Shown here: positions 1 through 8,986 of the stretch, in pieces
Layout of the letters: each line of letters begins with the position of its first letter
Numbering within the stretch: the stretch's first letter is position 1
NCBI RefSeq assembly: GCF_900105065.1
Contig: NZ_LT629749.1
Location: 3,410,001 to 3,474,000 of the forward strand
DNA: 64,000 bases
Direction: 5' to 3'
From: Friedmanniella luteola
Lineage (GTDB): Bacteria; Actinomycetota; Actinomycetes; Propionibacteriales; Propionibacteriaceae
Position numbers and translations under genes: made by a program
Notes under the pieces: generated by a model
What the model was told of the DNA's origin: nothing
Database searches by the model: none
What the model saw: only the letters and a program-made list of their open reading frames with translations

Positions 1-2
1 TG

Positions 3-587
3 AGCGCGTACAACCTCATGCAGGCGGCGGGCGACGCGGGCGTCTCCCGGTTCGTCTACGCCTCCAGCGAGATGGCCACCGGGCTGTTGACCGACGGTGT
101 CGTGCCGGCCCGGATCCCCTTCGACGAGGGCGAGCGGCACGCCTCCCCCAACGCCTACGCCCTCAGCAAGTACCTCAGCGAGGTGATCGCGGACTCCTTG
201 GCCGTCCGCTTCCCGCAGACGGCGTGGGTGGGGCTGCGGATCAACAACGTCATCCCGCCCGACGAGTACGGCAAGTTCGCCGCCGAGTGGGACGACCCGA
301 GCCGCAACCAGGCCAACTTCTGGAGCTACATCGACGCGCGCGACGTCGGCACCGCCTACCGTGCCGCCCTCGAGGGCACGAGCAGCGGTCACGAGGTGTG
401 CCTGATCGCCGCCGCCGACACCCGGGCCAAGCGCGGGCTCCGCGACCTGATGGCGGAGTACTACGACGGGTACGACCGCTTCGCCGACGACTACGAGGAC
501 CCGCGCTCGGCCTTCGACTGCCACCGGATGCGGGAGCTCTTCGGCTGGACGCCCAGCCACAGCTGGCGCGACGCCGGGGTCAGCTGA
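3..587 (+). CDS. NAD-dependent epimerase/dehydratase, C-terminal part (5' end outside window)
   Basis: The reading frame is open at the left edge, so only 194 C-terminal residues are visible. They fit an extended short-chain dehydrogenase acting on a nucleotide sugar or similar substrate in the cytoplasm. The catalytic YxxxK pair is seen as YALSK (visible residues 52-56), preceded by the YASSE strand that supplies the active-site Ser. The C-terminal half has the usual substrate-binding segment and ends with the family-typical FGWTPSHSW. The GxxGxxG cofactor loop must lie upstream of the window. No partner gene follows on the same strand (the next gene is opposite). The exact substrate cannot be told. 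Confidence 0.8.
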   Translation, partial: SAYNLMQAAGDAGVSRFVYASSEMATGLLTDGVVPARIPFDEGERHASPNAYALSKYLSEVIADSLAVRFPQTAWVGLRINNVIPPDEYGKFAAEWDDPSRNQANFWSYIDARDVGTAYRAALEGTSSGHEVCLIAAADTRAKRGLRDLMAEYYDGYDRFADDYEDPRSAFDCHRMRELFGWTPSHSWRDAGVS

Positions 588-623
588 GCCGTCCGGACGA
601 CCGGGCGGTCGGCCGGCTCGGGC

Positions 624-1130
624 TCAGGACCGCCCGGCCGGCTGCCGCCCGTACCGGGCCCCGATGTCCTGGCAGTCGGCGCAGGTCTCCTCGCTGACCC
701 ATCCCCAGCGCATCAGCAGCCCGAACACCCAGCAGCCGGCGCAGAAGCCGACGACGGACTCCAGCAGGGCGAAGACCAGCAGGATCACGAGCAGCACGGC
801 CGTCAGGGCGGTGGTCCCGGCGGCCGCCGCCACCACGGCGACGGCCGTCAGGACCAGGCCGATGGCCTGGGCGAAGCGCTTCGGCGGTCCCGGCACCATC
901 CGTGCCGGCCCCAGCCGGGGCGCGACCACCTGGGTGGCCAGCCGGCCGAGCACGCTGAAGCGGGGTCCGGCCAGCACCCGCGCGGCGAAGCCCAGCACGA
1001 GCAGCGGCACCAGCCACCACGCCTGGGTCGCGAGCGTCACGGCCGTCAGCAGCGCGACGCCGCCCGCCACCGTCCGGGCGGCCAGCTCGTTGACCGGATG
1101 CGGGAACGTCGCCCAGGCAGGTGTCTCCAC
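624..1130 (-). CDS. DUF4395 family membrane protein
   Basis: Predicted integral membrane protein of the DUF4395 family, function unknown. After the N-terminal FPHPVNELAAR segment typical of the family there are about four hydrophobic stretches. The end carries cysteines in FCAGCWVFG and a CADC pair, suggesting a redox or metal role near the membrane. I chose the GTG at 1130 because family similarity begins right after it and an AATAGGAC -10-like box lies just upstream. An in-frame GTG at 1199 would add 23 unconserved residues. Neither start has a good Shine-Dalgarno sequence. It is divergent from the small membrane gene at 1262. Confidence 0.7.
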   Translation of the reverse strand: METPAWATFPHPVNELAARTVAGGVALLTAVTLATQAWWLVPLLVLGFAARVLAGPRFSVLGRLATQVVAPRLGPARMVPGPPKRFAQAIGLVLTAVAVVAAAAGTTALTAVLLVILLVFALLESVVGFCAGCWVFGLLMRWGWVSEETCADCQDIGARYGRQPAGRS

Positions 1131-1261
1131 GTCAGCACCAAGCGCCCCACCGACCGTCCTATTCCCGGCTGTCGCACCCGGGAACGAGCGGCCGGTCACC
1201 GGGCGAACCCCGGCCGCTCGGGACGTCGACGCCGCGGCCCGTCCGCTGCCACACTGATCGC

Positions 1262-1561
1262 GTGGACAGGACGGTTCCGCGGGAGAGCCCGCTGCGCAGC
1301 TACCTGACGACCCGGCACGTGATCGCCGCCGTGGCCCTGCTGGCCCTCCTCGCGCTGGCCCCGTTCTTCTTCGCCTCGGGCCTGCTGGCGCCGCTGTGGG
1401 CCGTCGTGCTGCTCATCGCCTTCTGGGCCGCCCTGCTGGTCCTCGGCACGGTCTGGTTCCGCGGGCGCCCGTGGTGGGTGGTCCCGCTGCCCGTGGTCGC
1501 CGCGCTGGGGTGGTTCGGGGCCATGAGCCTCGGGGAGGCCCTGCTCGGCTGGACGGCCTGA
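1262..1561 (+). CDS. small three-helix membrane protein, unknown
   Basis: Predicted 99-residue protein starting at GTG 1262. A short polar N-terminus (VDRTVPRESPLRS) is followed by three hydrophobic segments with a basic FRGRPW loop between the second and third. I recognise no family. An upstream in-frame ATG (1121) would overlap the divergent DUF4395 gene and add a low-quality Pro/Arg-rich leader, so the GTG is preferred. It is followed 34 bases later by the GNAT gene on the same strand, so the two may be co-transcribed. Confidence 0.6.
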   Translation: MDRTVPRESPLRSYLTTRHVIAAVALLALLALAPFFFASGLLAPLWAVVLLIAFWAALLVLGTVWFRGRPWWVVPLPVVAALGWFGAMSLGEALLGWTA

Positions 1562-1595
1562 GGGCGGCCCGCGCCCCGGCTGCGAGACTGGTCCG

Positions 1596-2648
1596 GTGAC
1601 TGCTCTCGGCGTCCCGCTGGACGCGTCTGCCCTCCCGACGGGCTGGGGCGCGCGTCCCCCCGGGGACGACGACGTCGCCGCACTGGCCCGCCTGCGGGAG
1701 GCCACCCGCCGCGGCCCCGACGGCGCACCGGCGACCTCCGCGCCGGCCGACACCTCCACCGTGGAGGCCGTCGTCGTCGGCCCCGCGTCCTGGACCCGCC
1801 GCCAGCTGATGGTCACCGACCCGCAGGGGTCGGCCGTCGCCTGGGCCGTGGTGCACGACCGTGCCGCCGGCCGGACCGAGGTCGAGGTGATGGTGCTCCC
1901 GGGGACGCCCCACGACGACGAGGTCGCCGCGGCCCTGTTCGCCTGGGCCGAGACTGCCGGCGTGACGACCGCGATGCTCCGCCGGGTGCCCTCCACCCAG
2001 CTCGACTCGGGCACCCGCGCCGACGACGAGCGGCAGCGTCGCTGGCTGGCCCGGGCCGGCTACCGCTGCGTGCGGACCTGGCTGCAGATGAGCCGTCCGG
2101 TCGAGCCGGGCGAGGCCGAGCCGGGCGTGCTGCCCGGCCCGCGACCGGGCGTGACCGTCCGCCGCGTCCGCGCCCACGCCAACGGGCTGCCGGTGGCCGA
2201 GGACCTGCACCTGGTGCACCAGGTGCTCGAGGAGTCCTTCGCCGACCACTTCAACTCCTACCGCGAGGGCTTCGCCGAGTTCGTCGTGCGGCTGCAGGAG
2301 GACCCCTGGCACCGGTGGGACCACTGGTGGATCGCGCTGGTGGAGGTGGACGGCGTCGAGCAGGCGGGCGGGGCGCTGATCAGCTCGGTGCTGCCCCCCG
2401 ACGCCGGCGGTCGCTACGGCAGCTACGTCGACTACATCGGCGTGCACCGGCGTGCCCGGGGCCGCGGGGTGGCGAAGGCGCTGCTGCACACGGTCATCGC
2501 CGACGCCGCACGCCGGGACCGCGACCGGGTGGGACTGGAGGTCGACGCCGACTCCTCGACCGGGGCCGACGGCCTCTACCTCGCCCTGGGCTGGCGCACG
2601 AGCTACCGCACGGAGTCCTGGCACCGCTACGTGCAGGTCGAGCGCTGA
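1596..2648 (+). CDS. tandem-domain GNAT N-acetyltransferase
   Basis: A 350-residue protein with two GNAT-like halves. The N-terminal half (about residues 15-165) is degenerate. The C-terminal half (about 180-345) has the acetyl-CoA loop, seen as HRRARGRGVAKALL, followed by the GLEVDADSSTGADGLY strand and LGWRTSY. The architecture resembles two-domain actinobacterial acetyltransferases such as mycothiol synthase-like enzymes, but the substrate is not identifiable. It starts at GTG 1596. Likely soluble and cytoplasmic. It sits between two membrane-protein genes on the same strand with short gaps; no functional link is evident. Confidence 0.8.
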   Translation: MTALGVPLDASALPTGWGARPPGDDDVAALARLREATRRGPDGAPATSAPADTSTVEAVVVGPASWTRRQLMVTDPQGSAVAWAVVHDRAAGRTEVEVMVLPGTPHDDEVAAALFAWAETAGVTTAMLRRVPSTQLDSGTRADDERQRRWLARAGYRCVRTWLQMSRPVEPGEAEPGVLPGPRPGVTVRRVRAHANGLPVAEDLHLVHQVLEESFADHFNSYREGFAEFVVRLQEDPWHRWDHWWIALVEVDGVEQAGGALISSVLPPDAGGRYGSYVDYIGVHRRARGRGVAKALLHTVIADAARRDRDRVGLEVDADSSTGADGLYLALGWRTSYRTESWHRYVQVER

Positions 2649-2709
2649 CCCGTCGTGCCGCCGGCCGGTCCTGGACGTCCCCGGCGGTACCGGCGCGTAC
2701 GGTGTGGGC

Positions 2710-3375
2710 GTGAACGGGCTCAAGGCGCACCTGGTGCTGGCGCTGTCGGTCCTGATCGGGTCCGCGCTGCCCTTCGTGCCCACCGGTGAGATGGTCAGCG
2801 GGGCGGCCGCCTACGCGGCGCACTCCGAGCTCAACATCCTCCTGATCTTCGTGATCACCTGGGTGTGCTCGGTGCTCGGTGACACGGTGATGCTGCTCGA
2901 GGCCCGCTGGGGACGGCGTCGGCTGCAGGCCTGGTTGAGCCGGCACCGCTTCGGCAGCCGGGTCACCGCCGCCCAGGAGGCGCTCACCAGCAACGCGTTC
3001 AACGCGGTGGTCACCGGCCGGCTCATCCCCGGGGGCCGCACCCCGGTGATCATCGCGCTCGGCCTGTCCCGATTCCCGGTGCGCCGCTTCATGCTGATGG
3101 ACATGGTCGCCTGCGCCCTGTGGGCGGGGATCTACTCCACCCTGGGCTCGATCGGCGGCCGCATCGCGAACCACCCCGTGTGGGCGATGGTCGTGGCCAT
3201 CGCGTTCGCCGTCTCGGTGGGTCTCCTCGTCACCCAGCTGCACCGGCTCTGGGGCTGGCACCGGGACCGGCGCACCGCCCGGCAGGCCGCCCGGCCCCTG
3301 CCGACGCCCGAGGGCGAGGAGGGTCCGGACCTCGACCCCGCCCGCAGCGGCGCGCACCCCGTCGAACGGGCGTAG
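2710..3375 (+). CDS. DedA-family (VTT domain) membrane protein
   Basis: A 221-residue polytopic membrane protein. The family signature is visible: an N-terminal re-entrant segment (LPFVPTGEMVSGAA), a charged LLEARWGRR loop, and the Arg/Gly-rich RLIPGGRTPV motif that DedA/VTT proteins use near the bilayer centre. The family is implicated in lipid carrier or phospholipid scrambling and in envelope homeostasis. The C-terminal 40 residues form an acidic/proline-rich cytoplasmic tail. The start is GTG 2710; the upstream extension of this frame overlaps the GNAT gene and is not protein-like. It converges on the ABC permease gene with a strong hairpin between. Confidence 0.85.
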   Translation: MNGLKAHLVLALSVLIGSALPFVPTGEMVSGAAAYAAHSELNILLIFVITWVCSVLGDTVMLLEARWGRRRLQAWLSRHRFGSRVTAAQEALTSNAFNAVVTGRLIPGGRTPVIIALGLSRFPVRRFMLMDMVACALWAGIYSTLGSIGGRIANHPVWAMVVAIAFAVSVGLLVTQLHRLWGWHRDRRTARQAARPLPTPEGEEGPDLDPARSGAHPVERA

Positions 3376-3418
3376 TGATCCGGCTCGCGCCCGAGGACGA
3401 GCCGCCCCGGACGCAGAA

Positions 3419-3452
3419 CTGGCGCCGACGCGGGGGTCCGCGTCGGCGCCAG
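3419..3452. terminator. bidirectional terminator hairpin between convergent genes
   Basis: A perfect 14-bp inverted repeat (ctggcgccgacgcg / cgcgtcggcgccag) with a 6-base loop sits between the ends of the DedA gene and the ABC permease gene, which face each other. There is no T-run, as is usual in high-GC actinobacteria. Position and symmetry suggest it ends transcription from both sides. Confidence 0.75.
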
Positions 3453-3477
3453 CCTGCTGGTCAGGGTGCGACCGGAG

Positions 3478-4403
<926 letters not shown>

Positions 4404-4404
<1 letters not shown>

Positions 4405-5474
4405 CAGTGGTTCCCCCCCATCTGCTGCAGCGCCGGGACGGCGCCGGTCGCGGCGTCCTGGTCGCCCTTCTTCTTCTTGGCCTTCTTCGGCGCGCTGTCA
4501 CCGATCACGTCGGCCCCCAGGATCTTCACGAAGAGGAAGGCGATGAGGAGGACGTAGACGAACAGCACGATGGCGTAGGCCGCGGCCGGCCCGTACCGGC
4601 CCGCGTTGGCTTCCAGGTAGGCGAAGATCGACAGCGTCTCCACCCGGTACTTGCCCGGGCCGATCATGCCGTAGGGCAGGTCGAACATCCGGAGCGTGTC
4701 GAGCGTGCGGAACAGCACGGCCACCACGAGGGTCGGCCGCACCATCGGCAGCGTGATCCGGACGAACTGCTGCCACGCGGTCGCGCCGTCGACCTTGGCG
4801 GCCTCGTAGACCTCGGCCGGGATCGTCTGCAGGCCCGCCAGGGTCAGCAGACCGATGAACGGCGCCGTCTTCCAGACGTCGGCGATGACCACGGCCCAGA
4901 AGGAGGACGCGGAGTCGGCGAGCCAGAGGATCTGCGTGCCGAGGATCCGGTTCGCCACCCCCGCCTCGTCGAAGATCAGCTTCCACATGAGCGCGGACAC
5001 GATCGTCGGGATGGCCCACGGGACGAGGATGCCCGCGCGGACGATGCCGCGGCCCTTGAACGCCTTGGCCATGATCAGCGCCATCGCGACACCGAGGATC
5101 GTCTCGGCGAGCACGGCGACCACGGTGATCAGCGTGGTGTTGAGGAAGGCGTTGATGAAGCGGCCCAGCTGGCCGTAGGACCCGCTGACGGTGTCCTGAC
5201 CACTGAAGATCGCCGTGAAGTTCTCGAGCCCGGAGAAGCGCTCCCCGCCGGCCACCAGGCCGGTGTTGGGGTCGACCCCGGAGTTGGTCTGGAAGAAGGA
5301 CTCGCGGATCGACATCAGCACGGGGATCCCCGCGACGACGATGATGACCAGCAGCGTCGGTGCGAGCAGGATCCAGGCCAACCGGCCCTGACCGTCGCTG
5401 AGCGCGTTCTTCTTCCGCTTGTGTCCGTCCCCCGGTGCCGAGCGGACGGGTGCTTCCGCGGTTGCGGTTGCCAT
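4404..5474 (-). CDS. sugar ABC transporter permease, MalF type
   Basis: A 356-residue permease with a basic cytoplasmic N-terminus (GHKRKKNALSD) and six or more hydrophobic segments. The ATPase-contacting EAA loop is visible as YEAAKVDGATAWQQFVRI followed by TLPMVRP. It pairs with the MalG-type permease through a 4-base ATGA overlap and lies downstream of the lipoprotein gene. The C-terminus has a lysine-rich cluster (PKKAKKKKG). It forms the translocation pore for an oligosaccharide or disaccharide; the trehalose/maltose (SugA-like) class is likeliest but not proven. Confidence 0.92.
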
Positions 5475-5502
5475 GCTGCCTACCTCCCCTTGCGAAAGGC
5501 GG

Positions 5503-5539
5503 CGGATCCCGGTGCCGCGCGGAGCGGCACCGGGATCCG
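5503..5539 (-). promoter_or_regulatory. intercistronic hairpin between binding-protein and permease genes
   Basis: A 16-bp stem (cggatcccggtgccgc paired with its complement at 5524-5539) and 5-base loop lie in the 79-base gap after the substrate-binding protein stop and before the permease start. Such hairpins in ABC operons commonly cause partial termination or protect the 3' end of the upstream message, so the binding protein is made in excess over permeases. Confidence 0.75.
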
Positions 5540-5553
5540 TCGGGAACCACTGG

Positions 5554-6867
5554 TTACTTGACGAGACCCTCGAGCTTGGTCTGCAGCCCGGAGAGGGCGG
5601 CAGCGCTGTCGGTCTGGCCCTGCAGGGCGCCGTACGCGGCGTCCTGGATCGCCAGGGTGACGTCGCCGTACTTGACGGCCTTGGGCCGCGGCTTCGCCGT
5701 CTCGATCGACTTGAGCAGGATCGGCATGTACGGGTACTTCTTCAGCACGTCGGGGTCGGTGTAGAGCGCGCTCCGCGTCGGCGCCGCCGAGGTGGCGATG
5801 ACGTTGGACTTCTGCACCTCCGCCGAACCCCAGTACTTGATGAACTCGGCCGCCGTGCCCTTGTTCTCGGCGTTGGCCGCGATGGCGAAGTTGTGACCAC
5901 CGAGGCTGGAGACGCCGGCACCGGTGACACCCGGGAGCGGGGCCACGTCGAACTTGCCGGCGACCTTGGACGAGCCGTCGGTCTTCTGCGCCAGCGCGTA
6001 CATGTACGGCCAGTTGCGGTGGAAGATCAGCTCGCCGTCCTGGAACGCCTGGCGTCCCTGCTCCTCCTGCCAGGTGATCGCACCCTTGGGGATGGTGCCG
6101 TCGTCGAACATGCCCTTGAGCGCGTCCAGGCCGGCCTTGGCCTCGGGGGTGTTGACGTTCGCCTTGCCCTCGTCGTCGACGACGACGCCACCGGCGCCGT
6201 TGACGGCCTCCGCGAAGTTCACCGTCAGGCCCTCGTACTTCTGGTACTGGCCGGCGAAGCAGTTCAGGTTGGCGTCACCCTCGCCGTCCTTGATCGTCTT
6301 GCACGCCGTCTTCATCTCGTCGAAGGTGGTCGGCGGCTTCAGGCTGTACTTGTCCAGCAGGTCCTTGCGGTAGTACAGCAGGCCGCCGTCGGAGGACGTC
6401 GGGTAGGCGTACAGCTTGTTGAAGTACGTGCCGCTGTCGACCGTGGTGGGGAGGAAGTCGTCGGTCGGGAACTGGTCGGCCGGCAGCGGGATGACGTAGC
6501 CGTTGGCCGCGAACTCGGCGGTCCAGACCACGTCCACGCTCAGGACGGCCATCTTGGTGTCCTTGATCTGCGTGTTCTGGATCATCTGCTGGCGCTGCTG
6601 GTCAGCGTTGTCCGGCAGCTCGCGCAGGGTCACCTTCTCGTCCGGGTGGTCCTTGTTCCAGGCGGCGATGATGTTCTTGACGTTGCCGGAGGTGTCCTTG
6701 CCCTGCCAGTACTCGATGGGGCCCTTCTTGGACAGGTCGACCGCGGGGGCGGACGAGCCGCCGGCAGCAGGGGTGTCGCTGCTGCCACCGCACGCGGCGG
6801 CAGCGAGCAGGGCGGTGAGAGATGCAGCGGCGATCAGGACGCGCCGCGCGGGACGAGCGGAAGTCAT
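5554..6867 (-). CDS. sugar ABC transporter substrate-binding lipoprotein
   Basis: A 437-residue extracytoplasmic sugar-binding protein. The N-terminus has twin arginines (ARPARR), a hydrophobic stretch and a lipobox ending in AAAC, then a GGSS-rich tether, so it should be lipid-anchored. The mature part fits family 1 solute-binding proteins (IEYWQGKDTSGN...; GQYQKYEGLTVNFAEAVNG; a conserved GGHNFAI segment). I chose ATG 6867, directly before the signal peptide; the frame extends 23 codons upstream without a signal-like sequence. It is the first gene of a three-gene importer operon and is the specificity determinant. An LpqY-like trehalose role is possible. Confidence 0.9.
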   Translation of the reverse strand: MTSARPARRVLIAAASLTALLAAAACGGSSDTPAAGGSSAPAVDLSKKGPIEYWQGKDTSGNVKNIIAAWNKDHPDEKVTLRELPDNADQQRQQMIQNTQIKDTKMAVLSVDVVWTAEFAANGYVIPLPADQFPTDDFLPTTVDSGTYFNKLYAYPTSSDGGLLYYRKDLLDKYSLKPPTTFDEMKTACKTIKDGEGDANLNCFAGQYQKYEGLTVNFAEAVNGAGGVVVDDEGKANVNTPEAKAGLDALKGMFDDGTIPKGAITWQEEQGRQAFQDGELIFHRNWPYMYALAQKTDGSSKVAGKFDVAPLPGVTGAGVSSLGGHNFAIAANAENKGTAAEFIKYWGSAEVQKSNVIATSAAPTRSALYTDPDVLKKYPYMPILLKSIETAKPRPKAVKYGDVTLAIQDAAYGALQGQTDSAAALSGLQTKLEGLVK

Positions 6868-6921
6868 ACAGGCCTCACTTCGTTGTCGAGATGGCGCCCA
6901 TACGGTGGCACCACGGCGCCA

Positions 6922-6951
6922 ATCTAGATGGTGCACGTCCTAATTCGGCAA
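6922..6951 (-). promoter_or_regulatory. candidate sigma-70-type promoter for the sugar importer
   Basis: On the minus strand a TTGCCG -35 box (6951-6946) is separated by 18 bases from a CTAGAT -10 box (6927-6922). This AT-richer patch stands out from the surroundings and lies about 55 bases upstream of the binding-protein start. Confidence 0.5.
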
Positions 6952-6996
6952 GTCCTCGGGTGGAACGTTGCGATTCGTTACCGATCGGCGGGCCGG

Positions 6997-7009
6997 GGTA
7001 ACGCTTTCC
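6997..7009 (-). promoter_or_regulatory. candidate LacI-family operator
   Basis: The minus strand reads GGAAAGCGTTACC, a good match to the AAnCGnTT core bound by LacI-type sugar regulators. It lies about 130 bases upstream of the importer gene start and upstream of the proposed promoter. No LacI gene is encoded in the window, so the regulator would act from elsewhere. Confidence 0.4.
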
Positions 7010-7059
7010 TGCCGGAGCGGCCACCATGCCCACCCGCGGTCGGGAGGAGGGCGCCCGGG

Positions 7060-7401
7060 TCAGAGGTACAGACCGGTCTGGCCGTCGGCCCGGCGCTCCT
7101 CCGCGACGGCGTGCAGGTCACGCTCGCGGAGCAGGACGTAGTCACGGCCGCGCAGCTCCACCTCGGCGCGGTCCTCGGGGTCGAAGAGCACCCGGTCGCC
7201 CACCTTGACCACCCGCACCGAGCTGCCGGCGGCGACCACCTGGCCCCAGGCGAGGCGCCGGCCGATGGCGACGGTGGCGGGGATCAGGATGCCGCCGCCG
7301 CTGCGCCGCTCCCCGGCCTCGGCGTCGGTCGACACGAGGACCCGGTCGTGCAGCATCCGCAGCGGCAGGGGCTCCTCCGCCGACGTCTCCGAGGAGGGCA
7401 A
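7060..7401 (-). CDS. GroES-family co-chaperonin-like protein
   Basis: A 113-residue protein with the Cpn10 fold signature: LHDRVLVSTD near residue 17, GGGILIP in the mobile-loop region, and GDRVLFDPEDRAEVELRGRDYVLLRE at the C-terminal beta-barrel. It differs from housekeeping GroES in a longer, acidic N-terminus and in having no GroEL gene beside it, so it may be a specialised paralogue. It is followed upstream by the DUF3618 gene with only a 3-base gap, so the two are probably co-transcribed. Confidence 0.8.
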   Translation of the reverse strand: MPSSETSAEEPLPLRMLHDRVLVSTDAEAGERRSGGGILIPATVAIGRRLAWGQVVAAGSSVRVVKVGDRVLFDPEDRAEVELRGRDYVLLRERDLHAVAEERRADGQTGLYL

Positions 7402-7404
7402 GGC

Positions 7405-7710
7405 TCAGCCGCGGCGGCGGCGCACCACGGTGCGCAGCACGACGAGCAGCGTGACCGCACCCGCCACGGCGCCACCGACGATGCCGACCCGCTCGGTGCG
7501 CAGGTCGCCGCGGGCGTTGAAGACGAGGCTCTTCGCCTTCTCGATCTCGGTGTGCAGGAAGCGCTTCGCGCCGTCCACCTGGCGCTGCTTCACCCGCTGC
7601 GGGTGGACCTGGTCGATCAGGGCCTCGATACCGGCGGCCAGACGGTCGCGGGTGGCCCCCAGGTCGGCTTGGATCTGGTCGGCGTCCCGGTCCGGTCGGC
7701 TGCTGGCCAC
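7405..7710 (-). CDS. DUF3618 membrane-associated protein
   Basis: A 101-residue protein starting at GTG 7710. Its N-terminal half is a charged amphipathic helix of the DUF3618 type (ADQIQADLGATRDRLAAGIEALIDQVHPQRV), followed by a further charged helix. One C-terminal transmembrane segment (GIVGGAVAGAVTLLVVL) ends in a basic RRRRG tail. Proteins of this family often occur with phage-shock or stress-related membrane proteins; function is unknown. The longer reading frame upstream of 7710 runs toward the divergent peroxiredoxin gene and is not supported. Confidence 0.75.
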   Translation of the reverse strand: MASSRPDRDADQIQADLGATRDRLAAGIEALIDQVHPQRVKQRQVDGAKRFLHTEIEKAKSLVFNARGDLRTERVGIVGGAVAGAVTLLVVLRTVVRRRRG

Positions 7711-7862
7711 GTGGGTGATCCCCTCGGAGGTGCGGTCACGGACGCGGCGGCTGCCGTGTCCGGGGGCCAGCGTATTGCAGGGGGTCCGGGGGCGCTGCAC
7801 GCCCCGTTCCGGCGGCCGGCCTCGCGTTCGAGGGCCGGGCGGTCCTTCGCTAAGGTCGAGCC

Positions 7863-8342
7863 ATGACGACCCGACTGTCGGCCGGCGACACCGCACCGGA
7901 CTTCACCCTCTCCGACGCCGACGGCCGGGACGTGTCCCTGGCGGACTTCGCGGGGCAGCGCGTCATCGTCTACTTCTACCCCGCCGCCATGACCCCGGGC
8001 TGCACGACCCAGGCCGTCGACTTCACCGCCGCCATGGACGACCTCAGCGCCGCCGGTCTGCACGTCCTCGGCATCTCCCCCGACGCGCCGGCCCGCCTCG
8101 CCGAGTTCCGCGACCAGCAGTCCGTGGTCTTCCCGCTGCTGTCCGACCCCGAGCGCACCACCCTCGGGGCCTACGGCGCCTACGGGGAGAAGCTGCTCTA
8201 CGGCAAGCTCGTCGAGGGCGTCATCCGCTCGACCTTCGTGGTGGACGTCGACGCCAAGGGCACCGGCACCGTCGCGGTGGCGCAGTACAACGTGCGCGCG
8301 GCCGGCCACGTCGCCAAGCTGCGGCGCGAGCTCGGCCTCTGA
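7863..8342 (+). CDS. bcp: peroxiredoxin, BCP/PrxQ family (single-cysteine form)
   Basis: A 159-residue thiol peroxidase that should reduce hydroperoxides in the cytoplasm. The thioredoxin-fold start (APDFTLSDADG), the YFYPAAMTPGCTT active-site loop and DPERTTLGAYGAYGEK are all visible. The peroxidatic cysteine is C47. The resolving cysteine found five residues later in most BCP proteins is replaced by valine (V52), and the protein has no other cysteine, so recycling must use an external thiol such as mycothiol or a redoxin. The ATG start is clear. It stands alone, divergent from the DUF3618-GroES pair. Confidence 0.9.
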   Translation: MTTRLSAGDTAPDFTLSDADGRDVSLADFAGQRVIVYFYPAAMTPGCTTQAVDFTAAMDDLSAAGLHVLGISPDAPARLAEFRDQQSVVFPLLSDPERTTLGAYGAYGEKLLYGKLVEGVIRSTFVVDVDAKGTGTVAVAQYNVRAAGHVAKLRRELGL

Positions 8343-8384
8343 TCCCTCCGCCGGTCGACGCCGGAGGCGGTCGAGGAGTCGGTG

Positions 8385-8467
8385 TGCCGGAGAAGGGACT
8401 CGAACCCTCACGCTCATGGAGCACAGGAACCTAAATCCTGCGTGTCTGCCAGTTCCACCACTCCGGC
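8385..8467 (-). tRNA. tRNA-Leu (anticodon TAG)
   Basis: The minus strand folds as an 83-base class II tRNA. The acceptor stem is GCCGGAG/CTCCGGC with discriminator A, and the D arm lies around TGGCAGAC. The anticodon stem CAGGA/TCCTG encloses the loop TTTAGGT, giving anticodon TAG, which reads CUA leucine codons. A long variable arm and a T arm with GGTTCGAGTCC follow. CCA is not encoded. Confidence 0.95.
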
Positions 8468-8479
8468 GCGGGCGGCAGC

Positions 8480-8983
8480 CTACCCCCGGGCGCGGGTGGA
8501 CCGGCGCTCGAAGCGGACGAAGGCGTGGCCCTCGTGCTGCTCGCGCGCGGTCTCGGCCCACTCCCCCGCGTCGACCGCCGGGAAGAAGACGTCGCCCGCC
8601 GGCTCCGCGTCGACCTCGGTGACCTCGAGCGCGTCCAGCCGCCCCCAGGCCGCCCGGTAGACCTGGCCGCCGCCGGCCACCACCACGAGCTCGCGGTCCA
8701 GCTGGAGGGCCCGGTCGAGGGCGGCGTCCACGTCGTCGTGCACCTCCACCCCGGCCGGGGCGAACGACGGGTCCCGGCTGACGACCAGGGTGGTGCGGCC
8801 GGGCAGCGGACGGCCGATCGCGTCGTAGGTGAGCCGGCCCATCACCAGCGGGTGGCCGAGCGTCAGCCGCCTGAACCGCGCCTGGTCCCCCGGCACGTGC
8901 CAGGGGATGTCGGGGCCGGCGCCGATGACGCCGTTCCGGGCGACGGCGACGACGGCCACCACCTGCGCGCGCTGCTGGTCCAC
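8480..8983 (-). CDS. folA: dihydrofolate reductase
   Basis: A 167-residue enzyme reducing dihydrofolate to tetrahydrofolate with NADPH. Visible hallmarks are the ARNGVIGAGPDIPWHVPGD substrate loop, VMGRLTYDAIGRPLPGR with the conserved Met-Gly-Arg and Thr, VVSRD, and the cofactor motif VVAGGGQVY. The catalytic acidic residue is the Asp of GPDIPW. It starts at GTG 8983, three bases after the thyA stop, so the pair is translationally coupled. The pairing is functional, because thymidylate synthase makes dihydrofolate that this enzyme recycles. The tRNA-Leu gene lies just downstream. Confidence 0.93.
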   Translation of the reverse strand: MDQQRAQVVAVVAVARNGVIGAGPDIPWHVPGDQARFRRLTLGHPLVMGRLTYDAIGRPLPGRTTLVVSRDPSFAPAGVEVHDDVDAALDRALQLDRELVVVAGGGQVYRAAWGRLDALEVTEVDAEPAGDVFFPAVDAGEWAETAREQHEGHAFVRFERRSTRARG

Positions 8984-8986
8984 GCC

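Noticed and set aside
8345-8367. cctccg/cggagg repeat after the peroxiredoxin gene as a terminator
   Set aside because: Only 6 bp with an 11-base loop; such pairs are common at this GC content.
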